A stretch of 64,000 bases of DNA from Chryseobacterium rhizoplanae (GTDB taxonomy: Bacteria; Bacteroidota; Bacteroidia; Flavobacteriales; Weeksellaceae): contig NZ_FXTC01000004.1 in NCBI RefSeq assembly GCF_900182655.1, positions 248,001-312,000 of the forward strand. Reading direction: 5' to 3'. Below the pieces are notes generated by a model that searched no databases, had not been told where the DNA came from, and saw nothing but the letters and a program-made list of their open reading frames with translations. This document shows positions 37,169 to 46,166 of this stretch, piece by piece (within the stretch, counting starts at the first letter, position 1; each line of letters opens with the position of its first letter). The translations under genes and the position numbers were made by a program.

Positions 37169-38007
37169 GAACAATCCTTGTACCCATTGATTTTACATCA
37201 ACTACGGAAAATGCAGTAAAAGTAGCCGCAGACTGGGCAACAACCTATGAATATCAAAATATTATCTTACTAAAAACAGCAGGAGAATCTGAATTTGATT
37301 ATCTGCATATTGCAGAAGGACATTCATTTGTCAATGAAGAAAGTGTCAACAATCTGTTGCAGAGAACGGAATTATTATTCGATCAGTTAACAGACATCAT
37401 AACAGAAAAATCACCCGAAATAAAAGTTTCCAGGATATTAAGTGATTGGGCGCTTACCAGAAGCATCAATGAGCTTTTAAAAAATCAACCATCTGTGGAA
37501 CTGATTATTTTGGGAAGTGATGACCAAACCTCCACCACTGAGAGCTTTGTTTCCGACAATATCATAAGCATTGCCAGAACGAGTCCTGTGAAAACCTTAA
37601 TTGTTCCTAACGGCTATCACTACTCTCCTATCAAAAATATATTCATTCCTTGTGATATAAAGGGAATTAAGAGGCTGGAAAGATTGTTTCATCACAAATC
37701 TGTTATCCATAAACAAGATGTACGTCTGATGTTTTTGAATATCAATACCCGCGAGAAAGAGGATGAGGACAAAAAAAGAGAGCTGGAGGAGTATATTCGT
37801 GAACATTTGACAGAAATTCCAAGCAGCATTCATTATTCTCATGATGAAAATGTCATTAAGGGCATTCTCACCTTTGCAACCTCTAATGAAGCGGATCTTA
37901 TTATTGCTTTGCCAGGCCAGCACAGCTTCCTCTATTATCTGGCAAGCAGAAGTATTTCTGAAGGAATTTACCAGAACACCCAACAACCGGTATTGATTTT
38001 AAAATAA
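37165..38007 (+). CDS. Tandem universal stress protein
   Basis: This 280-residue protein has two UspA domains. The first starts MRTILVPIDFTSTTENAVKV. The second starts KNIFIPCDIKGI and ends in ADLIIALPGQHSFLYYLASRSISEGIYQNTQQPVLIL. The GxxG-type nucleotide loops are degenerate, so ATP binding is doubtful. It overlaps marR by four bases and forms a two-gene stress operon. Confidence 0.87.
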   Translation: MRTILVPIDFTSTTENAVKVAADWATTYEYQNIILLKTAGESEFDYLHIAEGHSFVNEESVNNLLQRTELLFDQLTDIITEKSPEIKVSRILSDWALTRSINELLKNQPSVELIILGSDDQTSTTESFVSDNIISIARTSPVKTLIVPNGYHYSPIKNIFIPCDIKGIKRLERLFHHKSVIHKQDVRLMFLNINTREKEDEDKKRELEEYIREHLTEIPSSIHYSHDENVIKGILTFATSNEADLIIALPGQHSFLYYLASRSISEGIYQNTQQPVLILK

Positions 38008-38026
38008 TAAATTGAATGATTGAACG

Positions 38027-38623
38027 CTAATAGTAAATTTTGGTGCTTTCAATCTTGACTAATTTCAGTTCCTGCATTTTTTTAACATATCTGATCACAG
38101 TCTCTACCCGAAGCCCGGTAAGAGTGGCAATTTGTTGTCTGGTATAGGGAATGAGAAACGAATAGGCTTCCTCAAATCCAAAATACTTTTTAAGATGATC
38201 AAAAAGCTTCATAAGCTTGACTATAGGATCGGAAATAGCCAGGAAACTGGAAATCATATATCTGAAATGCAGTCTGTCGGCTGTATATTTATTAATCTCG
38301 AGCATTAGTTCAGGTTTTTCCAAGAGCATTTGCAGAAATTTAGTCTTAGAAATCTTAATAATCTCGCAACTAGTAACCGCAATAGCATTGATGGCATAAT
38401 AATGACTGGTAAATAAGTAGCTTTCACCAATGCAGTGACCATCAAAAGGAAGCCCGTGAACAAATTCTTTTCCGTCTTCTAAAAAAGTATTCAGTTTTAC
38501 AGTACCATGCCTGATCTGGAAATAATATTTAGCCGCAGTTCCTTCTTTAAAAATAGAATCTGCCGCATCATATTTTTCCAGAATGGCTCCCTGGGAAAAT
38601 AATAGGTCTTCACATATGATCAT
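38027..38623 (-). CDS. Crp/Fnr family transcriptional regulator
   Basis: This 198-residue protein has a cyclic-nucleotide-binding-like beta roll (ADSIFKEGTAAKYYFQIRHGTVKL, then LPFDGHCIGESYLF). A helix-turn-helix with YTRQQIATLTGLRVETVIRYVKKMQ follows. No cysteine cluster for an Fe-S centre is present, so it is not an Fnr-type oxygen sensor. It is convergent with the Usp gene, 19 bases apart. Confidence 0.85.
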   Translation of the reverse strand: MIICEDLLFSQGAILEKYDAADSIFKEGTAAKYYFQIRHGTVKLNTFLEDGKEFVHGLPFDGHCIGESYLFTSHYYAINAIAVTSCEIIKISKTKFLQMLLEKPELMLEINKYTADRLHFRYMISSFLAISDPIVKLMKLFDHLKKYFGFEEAYSFLIPYTRQQIATLTGLRVETVIRYVKKMQELKLVKIESTKIYY

Positions 38624-38722
38624 CTTGCATTATTTTGGAGTAAAAATACTTAAAGTGTATGCTATATTGCAACTTATCAAATACCACAAAACACTGTATT
38701 TACTGATATCAACACTCGTTTA

Positions 38723-39079
38723 TTAAGCTGTAATTTTCTTTTTGTGTTTTGTTCCCCATTCAGCAAGCGCTGCAATAACGTCTTTGAGTGACTCACTGTA
38801 TTCTGTATGAACATATTCTACCAAGACCGGTTTCTGATCGGTAAGAACGGTTCTTTCAACTAAATGGTTGACCTCCAGTTTTTTCAATTCGCTGGAAAGT
38901 ACTCTTGCTGAAATCCCATTAATCGTTCGCTGTAACTCGTTGAACCGTGTATGCCCGCCCAAAATAGCGATCATTACCCGGATGGTCCACCTGCCTCCCA
39001 AAACGTACAAAGCATCCTCAGTAGCAGATAGATGCGTACTGCATTGCGGCCTTGAATACACTATTTTTTCTTCTTCCAT
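38723..39079 (-). CDS. HxlR family transcriptional regulator
   Basis: This 118-residue winged-helix protein has LYVLGGRWTIRVMIAILGGHTRFNEL, ISARVLSSELKKLEVNHLVER and a Cys at position 13-14 in RPQCST. In redox-sensing relatives (YodB, QsrR, HypR) a cysteine near this place reacts with quinones or electrophiles. It is divergent from an azoreductase gene, as in Bacillus yodB-azoR, which suggests that it represses it. Confidence 0.88.
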   Translation of the reverse strand: MEEEKIVYSRPQCSTHLSATEDALYVLGGRWTIRVMIAILGGHTRFNELQRTINGISARVLSSELKKLEVNHLVERTVLTDQKPVLVEYVHTEYSESLKDVIAALAEWGTKHKKKITA

Positions 39080-39095
39080 TTTCTCTGTTTTATCT

Positions 39096-39136
39096 GGTTA
39101 CTAACCTAAATGTTATTACTAACCTTTTGGTAACTA
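39096..39136. promoter_or_regulatory. Putative HxlR operator between hxlR and azoR
   Basis: GGTTACTAACC (39096-39106) is a palindrome. TTACTAACC is repeated at 39116-39124, 18 bases on, and is followed by the partly inverted GGTAACTA at 39129-39136. Repeated half-sites in a 117-base divergent region point to the binding site of the adjacent regulator. Confidence 0.6.
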
Positions 39137-39161
39137 CTATCTTTTTATTAGTAAATATAGA

Positions 39162-39169
39162 TAATTTTG
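39162..39169 (+). promoter_or_regulatory. -7 promoter box TAATTTTG of azoR
   Basis: The box matches TAnnTTTG and lies 27 bases before the azoreductase ATG, just past the repeated half-sites. Confidence 0.5.
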
Positions 39170-39196
39170 AAACATCAATTTTAAAAAAAATAAAAA

Positions 39197-39799
39197 ATGA
39201 AACGAGTACTTCATATTATCTCCAGCCCAAGAAGCGAATCATCAATCAGCAAAAAACTGGGAAATGCTGTTGTAGAAAAAATCACGGCAAAATATCCTGA
39301 CAGTGTTTTTAAAAAACGTGATCTGACCAACCCGCTTTTTCCTCATTTAGAAGAAACCCACATCAATGCTTTTTTTACTCCGGAAGAAAACCGTACGCCA
39401 GAACAGTTGGAAACTGTAAAACTTTCAGATATGGTAATTGCTGAACTGCATGAAGCTGATATTATCATTATTGAAGCTCCATTGTACAATTTCAGTATCA
39501 CCTCTACCCTTAAATCATGGCTTGATCATATTGCAAGAGCGGGAAAAACGTTCAGCTACAGCGAAAACGGTCCTGAAGGTCTGGTAAAAAACAAGAAAGT
39601 ATACCTTGCTTTTTCAAGTGGTGGTGTATATTCTGAAGGGGAAAGACAGGCGTATGATTTTGTAGTTCCTTACCTAAAACAAACTCTCGGATTTATGGGA
39701 ATGACGGATATTTCTGTGGTCCGTGCTGAAGGTCTTTCTGTTCCGGTTATTCAGGATACGGCCCTGCAAAAAGGAATTGAAAGTATTGTTGTAGAGTAA
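39197..39799 (+). CDS. azoR: FMN-dependent NADH:quinone oxidoreductase / azoreductase
   Basis: This 200-residue flavodoxin-like protein has the FMN loop ISSPRSESSISKKLG, then PLYNFSITSTLKSWLDHIARAGKTF and SSGGVYS. It reduces quinones and azo compounds with NADH and guards against electrophile stress. The divergent hxlR gene is its probable regulator. Confidence 0.9.
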   Translation: MKRVLHIISSPRSESSISKKLGNAVVEKITAKYPDSVFKKRDLTNPLFPHLEETHINAFFTPEENRTPEQLETVKLSDMVIAELHEADIIIIEAPLYNFSITSTLKSWLDHIARAGKTFSYSENGPEGLVKNKKVYLAFSSGGVYSEGERQAYDFVVPYLKQTLGFMGMTDISVVRAEGLSVPVIQDTALQKGIESIVVE

Positions 39800-39807
39800 A
39801 AAATTAA

Positions 39808-39838
39808 AAATGCTGTTCCTCTGGAGCAGCTTTTTTTA
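39808..39838 (+). terminator. Terminator of azoR
   Basis: AATGCTGTTCC pairs with GGAGCAGCTTT (one G-U, one mismatch) around a three-base loop and is followed by T6. Confidence 0.7.
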
Positions 39839-39955
39839 TATCGATTTTCAAATAGGTAAAGAATTGTTTACATCATAAAAACAACAATTCCCTCAACATA
39901 TGTAAAAGCTTTTCTTGTTTTTATCTTTCATTTTTACATCATTAAAAGAAAGATT

Positions 39956-40372
39956 ATGGAAAATAATAAACAACACCAACTTGTCAATCCTGCAGCATTA
40001 TTTAATCCGGAGCCTTATGGTTTTTCACACAGCATTTCTGTGCAATCTCCTTTCCAGATGTGTTTTATATCCGGACAAAGTGGCGGTGTAGGAGAAAATC
40101 ATGTATTGGCTGATGATTTTAAAACACAGGTTCAGGATGCTTTGAAAAACTTAAACATCATTTTACAGAGCCACTCCATGACGTTTGAGAATGTTGTTAA
40201 AATCACTCTACTTATTGTTGATCACAATCCGGAGAAGCTTGAAATTTGGGCAGAAGAAGCTAAAAAAGTATGGAACCCAACATTTCTACCAACAAGCACG
40301 CTTATTCCTGTGAGCCAGCTGGCTTTACCTGGAATGTTGTTCGAGATAGACGCAATTGCGGTGAAAAGTTAG
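39956..40372 (+). CDS. RidA/YjgF/Rid family protein
   Basis: This 138-residue protein has the trimeric chorismate-mutase-like Rid layout with MCFISGQSGGVGENH, VQDALKNLNIILQSHS and PTSTLIPVSQLALPGMLFEIDAIAV. The canonical RidA arginine near residue 105 (R in NRxx) is not visible here (NPTFLPTSTL), so it is likely a Rid-like subgroup whose imine hydrolase activity is uncertain. It converges with the M20 gene with a four-base overlap. Confidence 0.82.
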   Translation: MENNKQHQLVNPAALFNPEPYGFSHSISVQSPFQMCFISGQSGGVGENHVLADDFKTQVQDALKNLNIILQSHSMTFENVVKITLLIVDHNPEKLEIWAEEAKKVWNPTFLPTSTLIPVSQLALPGMLFEIDAIAVKS

Positions 40373-41670
40373 TTCCTGTTAAGACGTTCAATAAGTAATG
40401 ATGAAAAGCTTTTCACACCCGTTCTGATACTCTCTTCATCCACTTGAAAATTAGGAGAATGATTCATGGCAATCACTCCTTTTTCGAAATTGGAACCTCC
40501 CAGGAAAAAATAAACGCCTGGTATTTTCTGTTGAAAATAAGAGAAATCATCATTGAAAAACGGAACCTGCCCATAATCTTTGGCAACCGTATTTTTTCCA
40601 TAAAGATTCTGAAGGATTTCCGTGGCTGATATTGTCAGCTTCTCATCATTGATAACCGTTGGATTTCCCTGTATAAATGAAACGGAAAGAAGTTTGTCTT
40701 TATACACGCTGTCTTCTATAATTTTCTGAACTCCAGGAATTATTTTATCTAAATTAGAAGAATTTGTTTCATACAGATAGGTTTCAAGAAAGGACTCATT
40801 ATTTTTAGAGTAGGTGGTAAATTTTCCATCCGTGAACAGATAATCTTTAAAAATAGTATCAGGATTTGTCAATCCGATTTTAGGATCAACAATAGATTGT
40901 AATTCCCATGGCTTTGTTCCGGGCTGAATACGGAACAGAAAATCACTGATCTTTTTCGTTAGCCCTTTTGTTTCTTCTTCAGATAATCCATTTTTTAACT
41001 GAACTCTTATTCTCTTCTGATAGGCAAACATTTCATTAGGTTTCACCATAATCTGTCCTACAGGTATTGCTGTCACATGCAATCCATATATTTCATCAGG
41101 ATTTATTATAGAAAGCAAGCCTTTGTTCAGCATTTCTTTTGCGCCTTTGAATGTTTCTTCTTCAGGTTGAAATATGAAATAGACTGTTCCTTTTAAAGAT
41201 TTTTTATGTTTTGAAAGAACTTCAGCTATTCCTAATCCAACCGCCATATGAATATCATGACCGCAGTCATGCTGAATGCCTTTTATTTTCGATCTGAAAG
41301 TTTCAGGATCAGGATAATCATTGGGTAATGCATCCATATCTGATCTCCAGGCTATTTTTTTGCCATTCCGGTCTCCTTTCAGAATTCCTACAACGCTGTA
41401 ACCATACCCATCTGTCTTAACTTCCAATCCGAGATCAAGCAGATATTGCTTAATTTTTTCCTGAGTTTGCTTTTCATGACCTGCCAGTTCCGGATTTTCA
41501 TGAAATTCTCTTCTGATAGTAATCAATTTACCAAATATCCGGTCTGTTTCAAGCTGAACAGATTGATGGATGTTTTTGAAAGATTGAGTATCTGCCTTCT
41601 TCTTGTTCGATCCTTGTGCAGGCAATGTCAGAGAAATTAAACACAGTACGCTGAAAGCAAGTTTTTTCAT
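40369..41670 (-). CDS. Secreted M20 family amidohydrolase/carboxypeptidase
   Basis: This 433-residue protein has a signal peptide (MKKLAFSVLCLISLTLPAQG). The M20D hydrolase core has RREFHENPELAG, WRSDMDALP, HDCGHDIHMAVGLG and FQPEEETFKGAKEM, which supply the metal ligands and the catalytic Glu. It resembles hippurate hydrolase-like and IAA-amino-acid hydrolases. The start at 41670 was chosen for the signal peptide. Its 3' end overlaps the convergent RidA gene by four bases. Confidence 0.85.
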   Translation of the reverse strand: MKKLAFSVLCLISLTLPAQGSNKKKADTQSFKNIHQSVQLETDRIFGKLITIRREFHENPELAGHEKQTQEKIKQYLLDLGLEVKTDGYGYSVVGILKGDRNGKKIAWRSDMDALPNDYPDPETFRSKIKGIQHDCGHDIHMAVGLGIAEVLSKHKKSLKGTVYFIFQPEEETFKGAKEMLNKGLLSIINPDEIYGLHVTAIPVGQIMVKPNEMFAYQKRIRVQLKNGLSEEETKGLTKKISDFLFRIQPGTKPWELQSIVDPKIGLTNPDTIFKDYLFTDGKFTTYSKNNESFLETYLYETNSSNLDKIIPGVQKIIEDSVYKDKLLSVSFIQGNPTVINDEKLTISATEILQNLYGKNTVAKDYGQVPFFNDDFSYFQQKIPGVYFFLGGSNFEKGVIAMNHSPNFQVDEESIRTGVKSFSSLLIERLNRN

Positions 41671-42173
41671 GGTTATAATTAATAAGTTGATCGGGCTATA
41701 TTTCAATAACATATGTAGAATATCTTTTATTACAGCAATATATTCCCTGATGTCTAAAGGTAAGATTATTTCATATTTAAGTTAAAAGAATAATTACATC
41801 TTTCACAATTTCAGTATTTTATTTTCAAAAACGAGACTTTCAATACCATTTTTAGGATAAAAAAACGGCCACATTATTTAAAATAATTCTAAACTAGGTG
41901 AAAACATAACTCTTTACAACCACCTCCAATAAAGGGTTTATTACAAAAAATTAAAATTACCTTACTCTAAATTACGTAGAAATACTGAATCTTATCTGAG
42001 AGGATCTGATTAATTTCGAATAAACAAAAACTGACAACTATGGATAGCTTGAAAAGCATGCATTCATTTCTGAAAAAGAAATGGTATCTGAAAATCCGGC
42101 AGACATAGATCAATCGGTATGATCACTTCCTGTTGAAAGGAGTTGAAGATATCTAACCCAAATTTTTAACGAA
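41671..42173. other. 503-base intergenic region before the GMC operon
   Basis: It holds the divergent start region for the leftward M20 gene and the rightward GMC operon. No supported gene is present: a 22-codon ATG frame (42040-42108) shows no family. No perfect TAnnTTTG box and no copy of the TTAGACAC palindrome of the nearby TetR units was found here, so control of this operon by those TetR proteins is not supported. Confidence 0.4.
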
Positions 42174-42620
42174 ATGAATATTATTAACAAAATCCTCAAC
42201 GTCGACGATTATTATTTCGACGTGTTTATGTCTATCTCGGAAGTGCTTGCCGGGTTTACCGTAAACGAATTACAATCCGCAGGTCTGGCAGAAGCCTATT
42301 ACACCTACATTATGAAGAGCTTAGACGCGGCTACTTTCGTAGAATTCCTTACCGTTTCTAAAAATATTCTTGAAAATTCTTCTGACAAAGATCAGTTGAA
42401 AAATGCCATCCAATCTGAAATTATCGCCAATCCCGGAATGAATGATATTGCCGGAAAAGTAATCACCATGTGGTATTTGGGAACCTGGGAAGGAGCGTAT
42501 ATCAATGACCTTTCTTACAAAGAAGGTCTTGTCTGGAATCTGATGCATTCTCATCCGCCCGGAGCAAAACAACCTGGATACAAATCGTGGAATATTAAAC
42601 CTGTAAACAGCAACTCATGA
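42174..42620 (+). CDS. Gamma-like small subunit of an FAD-dependent sugar/polyol dehydrogenase
   Basis: This 148-residue helical protein resembles the small (gamma) subunits of membrane FAD-dependent sorbitol, fructose and glucose dehydrogenases. It has a helical FMSISEVLAGFT start and a C-terminal ITMWYLGTWEGAY...GLVWNLMHSHPPGAKQPGYKSW segment, which is typical of that family. Unlike most of these it has no Tat signal, so the complex may stay in the cytoplasm. Its stop overlaps the next start by four bases (ATGA), which shows tight coupling to the GMC subunit. Confidence 0.8.
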   Translation: MNIINKILNVDDYYFDVFMSISEVLAGFTVNELQSAGLAEAYYTYIMKSLDAATFVEFLTVSKNILENSSDKDQLKNAIQSEIIANPGMNDIAGKVITMWYLGTWEGAYINDLSYKEGLVWNLMHSHPPGAKQPGYKSWNIKPVNSNS

Positions 42621-44692
42621 ACCAGACCAATAATAAAAAAGATGTGATCATCGTAGGAACGGGGATCGCAGGATCATTGATCGCAAAACTGCTCTCTGAT
42701 CATGTATTTGACATGACAAAAGGCAAAATGATCCATCGTGCAGATGCGGGAAAATCTGACAATATCAAGGAAATATCAATCTTAATGTATGAAGCGGGGC
42801 TGGAAGCCGGTATTGAACTGGATTCCGTATCCTCAATGACTACTTACAATGAGTATATCCGTACTTTTTACAGAGAGGAAGCCAAGGTCCCCAACTCTCC
42901 TTATCCGAATTTAAAGCAGGCGCCTTCTCCAAATGTTCTGGATATGGAACATATCGTTCAGCCGTTTCCTGATAAAAAGGGATATCTGGTTCAGTTTGGC
43001 CCAATGCCTTTTGCAAGTGATGCTATCAGAGTGGGAGGCGGAACAACTCTTCACTGGCTGGGAACTACCCCGAGAATGCTTCCGAATGATTTTAAGCTTA
43101 CAGAAAAATACGGGATCACCATTCCTCAGCCTAATACTGATAAGCCAAGTCCGGTCAACTGGCCGATAGATTATGAAGAATTAAGACCTTATTATGAAAT
43201 GGCAGAGTTTGAAATCGGGGTTTCCGGAGATGTTTCAAGACAGGAATATCCTATCTCTGAAAATATGGAGGAATACTATGGAGATTATGTATTCCCGATG
43301 GAAGAAATTCCTCAGAGTTATATGGATCATAAAATCATTGATGGACTTAAAGGGACAAGCGTAAAGCTAAGTTCCGGGGAGATTCCTTTAATGATGGTTC
43401 CTTCTCCGCAGGGGAGAAACTCCATTCCCAATCCAAAATACGGGAAAACAAAGATCATCAAGGCTGAACCAAAAGAATCGGGGTATAAACTGATTTTAGA
43501 CAATTCTGAAAAAGAAGAATACAAAGCACTTGGTTCTGTCTGGAATCCTTATATGGGAGAACGTTGTGAAGGAAATGCATCATGCGTTCCAATCTGTCCG
43601 GTTCAGGCTAAATACAATGCTTTAAAAACATTGAAAAAGGCACTGTATAAAGCTAACGATAATGAAAACCTTAAGCGTAATCCATACATGCAGATTCAGG
43701 CTCAGAGTGTGGTATACAGATTAAGTGTTGACCAGAATGATAAGGATAAGATTTCCCAGGTTCATCTGAGAAGGTATACTTCAAAGGAGAAAACCGATTT
43801 TGTTGAAGAATCAATTGACACTTCAGACGCTATTGTGATTCTGGCTGCCAATGCTTTTGAGAATCCAAAAATCCTGCTGAATTCCAAATATACCGTTAAT
43901 AATGTTGTAAAAACGGCTGCCAACAGCAGTGATCAGGTAGGAAGAAACCTTATGGATCATATGGTAATGCTTACCTGGGGGCTTTTCCCTGAACCTGTAT
44001 ATCCTTACAGAGGTCCCGGTTCTACCACTAATATTTCGTCTTTCCGTGACGGAGACTTCAGAAGTCAGTTTTCTGCATGGATCTCTCCACTTGACAATTG
44101 GGGTTGGGGCTGGCCGGCATTTTCTCCGGGATCTGATGTCGGATATTTTATCGGGCAGAAGCTTTTCGGGGCAGAATTAAGAGAAGCACTTACGAACAGG
44201 CTTTCAAAACAGGTTTTATTCCATTTCGAGATCGAGCAGCTGCCTAATCCAAATAACAGAGTAACTATTAATGATCAGTATCTGGATGTTCTCGGAATTC
44301 CGCGTCCTGTTATCCATTATGAGCTAACAGAATACGAAATGAAAGCGATGGAGCAGGCAAAACATGCTTCGGACCAGATGTTTAACAGATTAGGTATTGA
44401 AGATTTCACATCATACACCGCCGCAGACAAAAACTCAGTAATCTACAATGGTGTACGCTATTCCTATAACGGAGCGGGTCACATCGTAGGTACCCACAGA
44501 ATGGGTTCTACACCGGAAGATTCTGTCACCAACAGCTATTGCAAAGCCTGGGATCACCCGAATTTATACATTGTAGGAGCAGGAAACATGACCACCTTGG
44601 GAACTTCAAATCCTACTTTAACATTATCAGCATTCACCATCCGTTCAGTAGAATCTATTCTTGCTGATCTTGAAACTCAACTTAAAAAATAA
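42617..44692 (+). CDS. GMC family FAD dehydrogenase with CX5CX3C iron-sulfur motif
   Basis: This 691-residue flavoprotein has the FAD loop VIIVGTGIAGSLIAKLL (about 10-26), GPMPFASDAIRVGGGTTLHWLGTTPR and a catalytic-base region GAGHIVGTHRMGS. NLYIVGAGNMTTLGTSNPTL closes it. Cys317, Cys323 and Cys327 lie in ERCEGNASCVPICP, the CX5CX3C spacing that binds a 3Fe-4S cluster in FAD-glucose dehydrogenases. No cytochrome c subunit follows, so the electron acceptor must be something else, perhaps one of the next two gene products. The substrate is unknown. Confidence 0.87.
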   Translation: MNQTNNKKDVIIVGTGIAGSLIAKLLSDHVFDMTKGKMIHRADAGKSDNIKEISILMYEAGLEAGIELDSVSSMTTYNEYIRTFYREEAKVPNSPYPNLKQAPSPNVLDMEHIVQPFPDKKGYLVQFGPMPFASDAIRVGGGTTLHWLGTTPRMLPNDFKLTEKYGITIPQPNTDKPSPVNWPIDYEELRPYYEMAEFEIGVSGDVSRQEYPISENMEEYYGDYVFPMEEIPQSYMDHKIIDGLKGTSVKLSSGEIPLMMVPSPQGRNSIPNPKYGKTKIIKAEPKESGYKLILDNSEKEEYKALGSVWNPYMGERCEGNASCVPICPVQAKYNALKTLKKALYKANDNENLKRNPYMQIQAQSVVYRLSVDQNDKDKISQVHLRRYTSKEKTDFVEESIDTSDAIVILAANAFENPKILLNSKYTVNNVVKTAANSSDQVGRNLMDHMVMLTWGLFPEPVYPYRGPGSTTNISSFRDGDFRSQFSAWISPLDNWGWGWPAFSPGSDVGYFIGQKLFGAELREALTNRLSKQVLFHFEIEQLPNPNNRVTINDQYLDVLGIPRPVIHYELTEYEMKAMEQAKHASDQMFNRLGIEDFTSYTAADKNSVIYNGVRYSYNGAGHIVGTHRMGSTPEDSVTNSYCKAWDHPNLYIVGAGNMTTLGTSNPTLTLSAFTIRSVESILADLETQLKK

Positions 44693-44696
44693 CACC

Positions 44697-46148
44697 ATGA
44701 GACAAAGACTTATCAATAAAACAGCACAACCACAGGAAACATCAACAGCAGGAAGAATGGCCGCAAGAAGCGCGGTAGTTACTGAAGCCGTTTCATTATC
44801 TTCTTTATTATTTGATTCAACATTGAGCAAAGAAGACTGGATTGAAGGATTAAAACATCACAGCAAAACACTGACGAATCTTTTACTGAACGATCAAATT
44901 GATGATTTTAACGCTTATTTAGAATCTCAGTTTGGTTCAGGTGTTTCTGAATTAAAAAAGGGATTAACTGAAATTGATTATAAACCCATTTTACAGGGTC
45001 TTTTGCAAACAGCCATTCTCATTGAACATTCTACCATTCCACCTTATCTTACGGCTTTATATTCGATTAAAGACGGAACCAATGCGCTGGCTTCCCAAAT
45101 TATCAGAAGTGTTGCTGTGGAAGAAATGCTTCACCTGATCATGGTTTGTAATGTATTGAATGCCATTGACATTCAACCCTCTGTTAACAAACAGGAGAAC
45201 TACCCTACTTATCCGATGAAATTACCAATGAATGTTGATTTCTATGTAGGTCTGGAAACATTCTCAAGCAACAGTATTGCCACTTTTATTGCGATTGAGA
45301 GCCCGAGCCAACCATTGGTAAAAGCACCAAAATATGACCATGAGGCGGATTCTTCAGCATTATATTCCCAAAGAACAGCTGTACAGGACAATAACTTCTG
45401 GACCCTTGAAAACATGAAAGGTTTCATTATGGAAAATGTACATACTATTGGTGAATATTATGATGTTTTATTCTTCTATATTGTTATTTTCCAGATCATT
45501 GCTTATTACAAAGAACATGGAACTCTTCCTAAGAATTTCGAAGAATTAAATACCGGAGGAATTTTCACAGGAAACCCTGCCAAACAAATCCGTCCTGAGC
45601 AATATTACGGAAGTGGCGGAAAACTACATTTTGTGGAAGCTTTAGAAGGGGTAATCGCTGTTTTTCAGGAAATAAAAGGGCAAGGTGAAGGGGCCGATGA
45701 TTCAATTTTCGATGTTGATCCATCACAGTTTGAAGAAGGTGTAGAGCTGGCTCATTATTTCAGGTTTAAAGAAGTTTTCCATGAGCATTTCTATCTCGGC
45801 GGAAACTACGAGCCTTTTACAGATGAAAACGGAATGATGCCCGTTACTACACCACCAACCGGAAAAGATTTACCTGTTGACTGGAATGAAGCATATCCTA
45901 TGATGCCTAATCCAAAAGTGGAATATTATATCAAGAACAAAGAATTATATGCACAGGGCGTTGAGTTTAATAAAACCTACAGACGTTTATTGGATGCTAT
46001 ACAAAGTGCTGTGGAAGGAAACCAAAGAGAACTGGAAAAATCCATCATGTACATGTATGCCTTGAAAGAACAGGCAGTTAATCTGATGAAGCAGCCGTTG
46101 GATGCTCAAAATAATGCAGGTCCCACTTTTGAATACACTGAATTATAA
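44697..46148 (+). CDS. Ferritin-like protein of the VioB / iminophenyl-pyruvate dimer synthase type
   Basis: This 483-residue protein has LLQTAILIEHSTIPPYLTAL (about 99-118) and SVAVEEMLHLIMVCNVLNAI (about 143-162). These E/ExxH helices mark the PF12902-like ferritin fold also found in the C-terminal part of VioB and RebD. It may bind a di-iron or other metal centre. The start at 44697 follows the GMC stop by four bases; a longer frame reaches into that gene. It has no signal peptide. Its role in this operon is not established. Confidence 0.8.
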   Translation: MRQRLINKTAQPQETSTAGRMAARSAVVTEAVSLSSLLFDSTLSKEDWIEGLKHHSKTLTNLLLNDQIDDFNAYLESQFGSGVSELKKGLTEIDYKPILQGLLQTAILIEHSTIPPYLTALYSIKDGTNALASQIIRSVAVEEMLHLIMVCNVLNAIDIQPSVNKQENYPTYPMKLPMNVDFYVGLETFSSNSIATFIAIESPSQPLVKAPKYDHEADSSALYSQRTAVQDNNFWTLENMKGFIMENVHTIGEYYDVLFFYIVIFQIIAYYKEHGTLPKNFEELNTGGIFTGNPAKQIRPEQYYGSGGKLHFVEALEGVIAVFQEIKGQGEGADDSIFDVDPSQFEEGVELAHYFRFKEVFHEHFYLGGNYEPFTDENGMMPVTTPPTGKDLPVDWNEAYPMMPNPKVEYYIKNKELYAQGVEFNKTYRRLLDAIQSAVEGNQRELEKSIMYMYALKEQAVNLMKQPLDAQNNAGPTFEYTEL

Positions 46149-46166
46149 CCATAAAAACGATATATC

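Noticed and set aside
42040..42108. 22-codon ORF before the GMC operon
   Set aside because: No recognisable family, no spacing to a promoter box, and a competing frame in the same place; treated as chance.
41671..42173. Control of the GMC operon by the adjacent TetR proteins
   Set aside because: No copy of the TTAGACAC palindrome was found before the operon; the TetR genes are convergent with it, so position alone is weak evidence.
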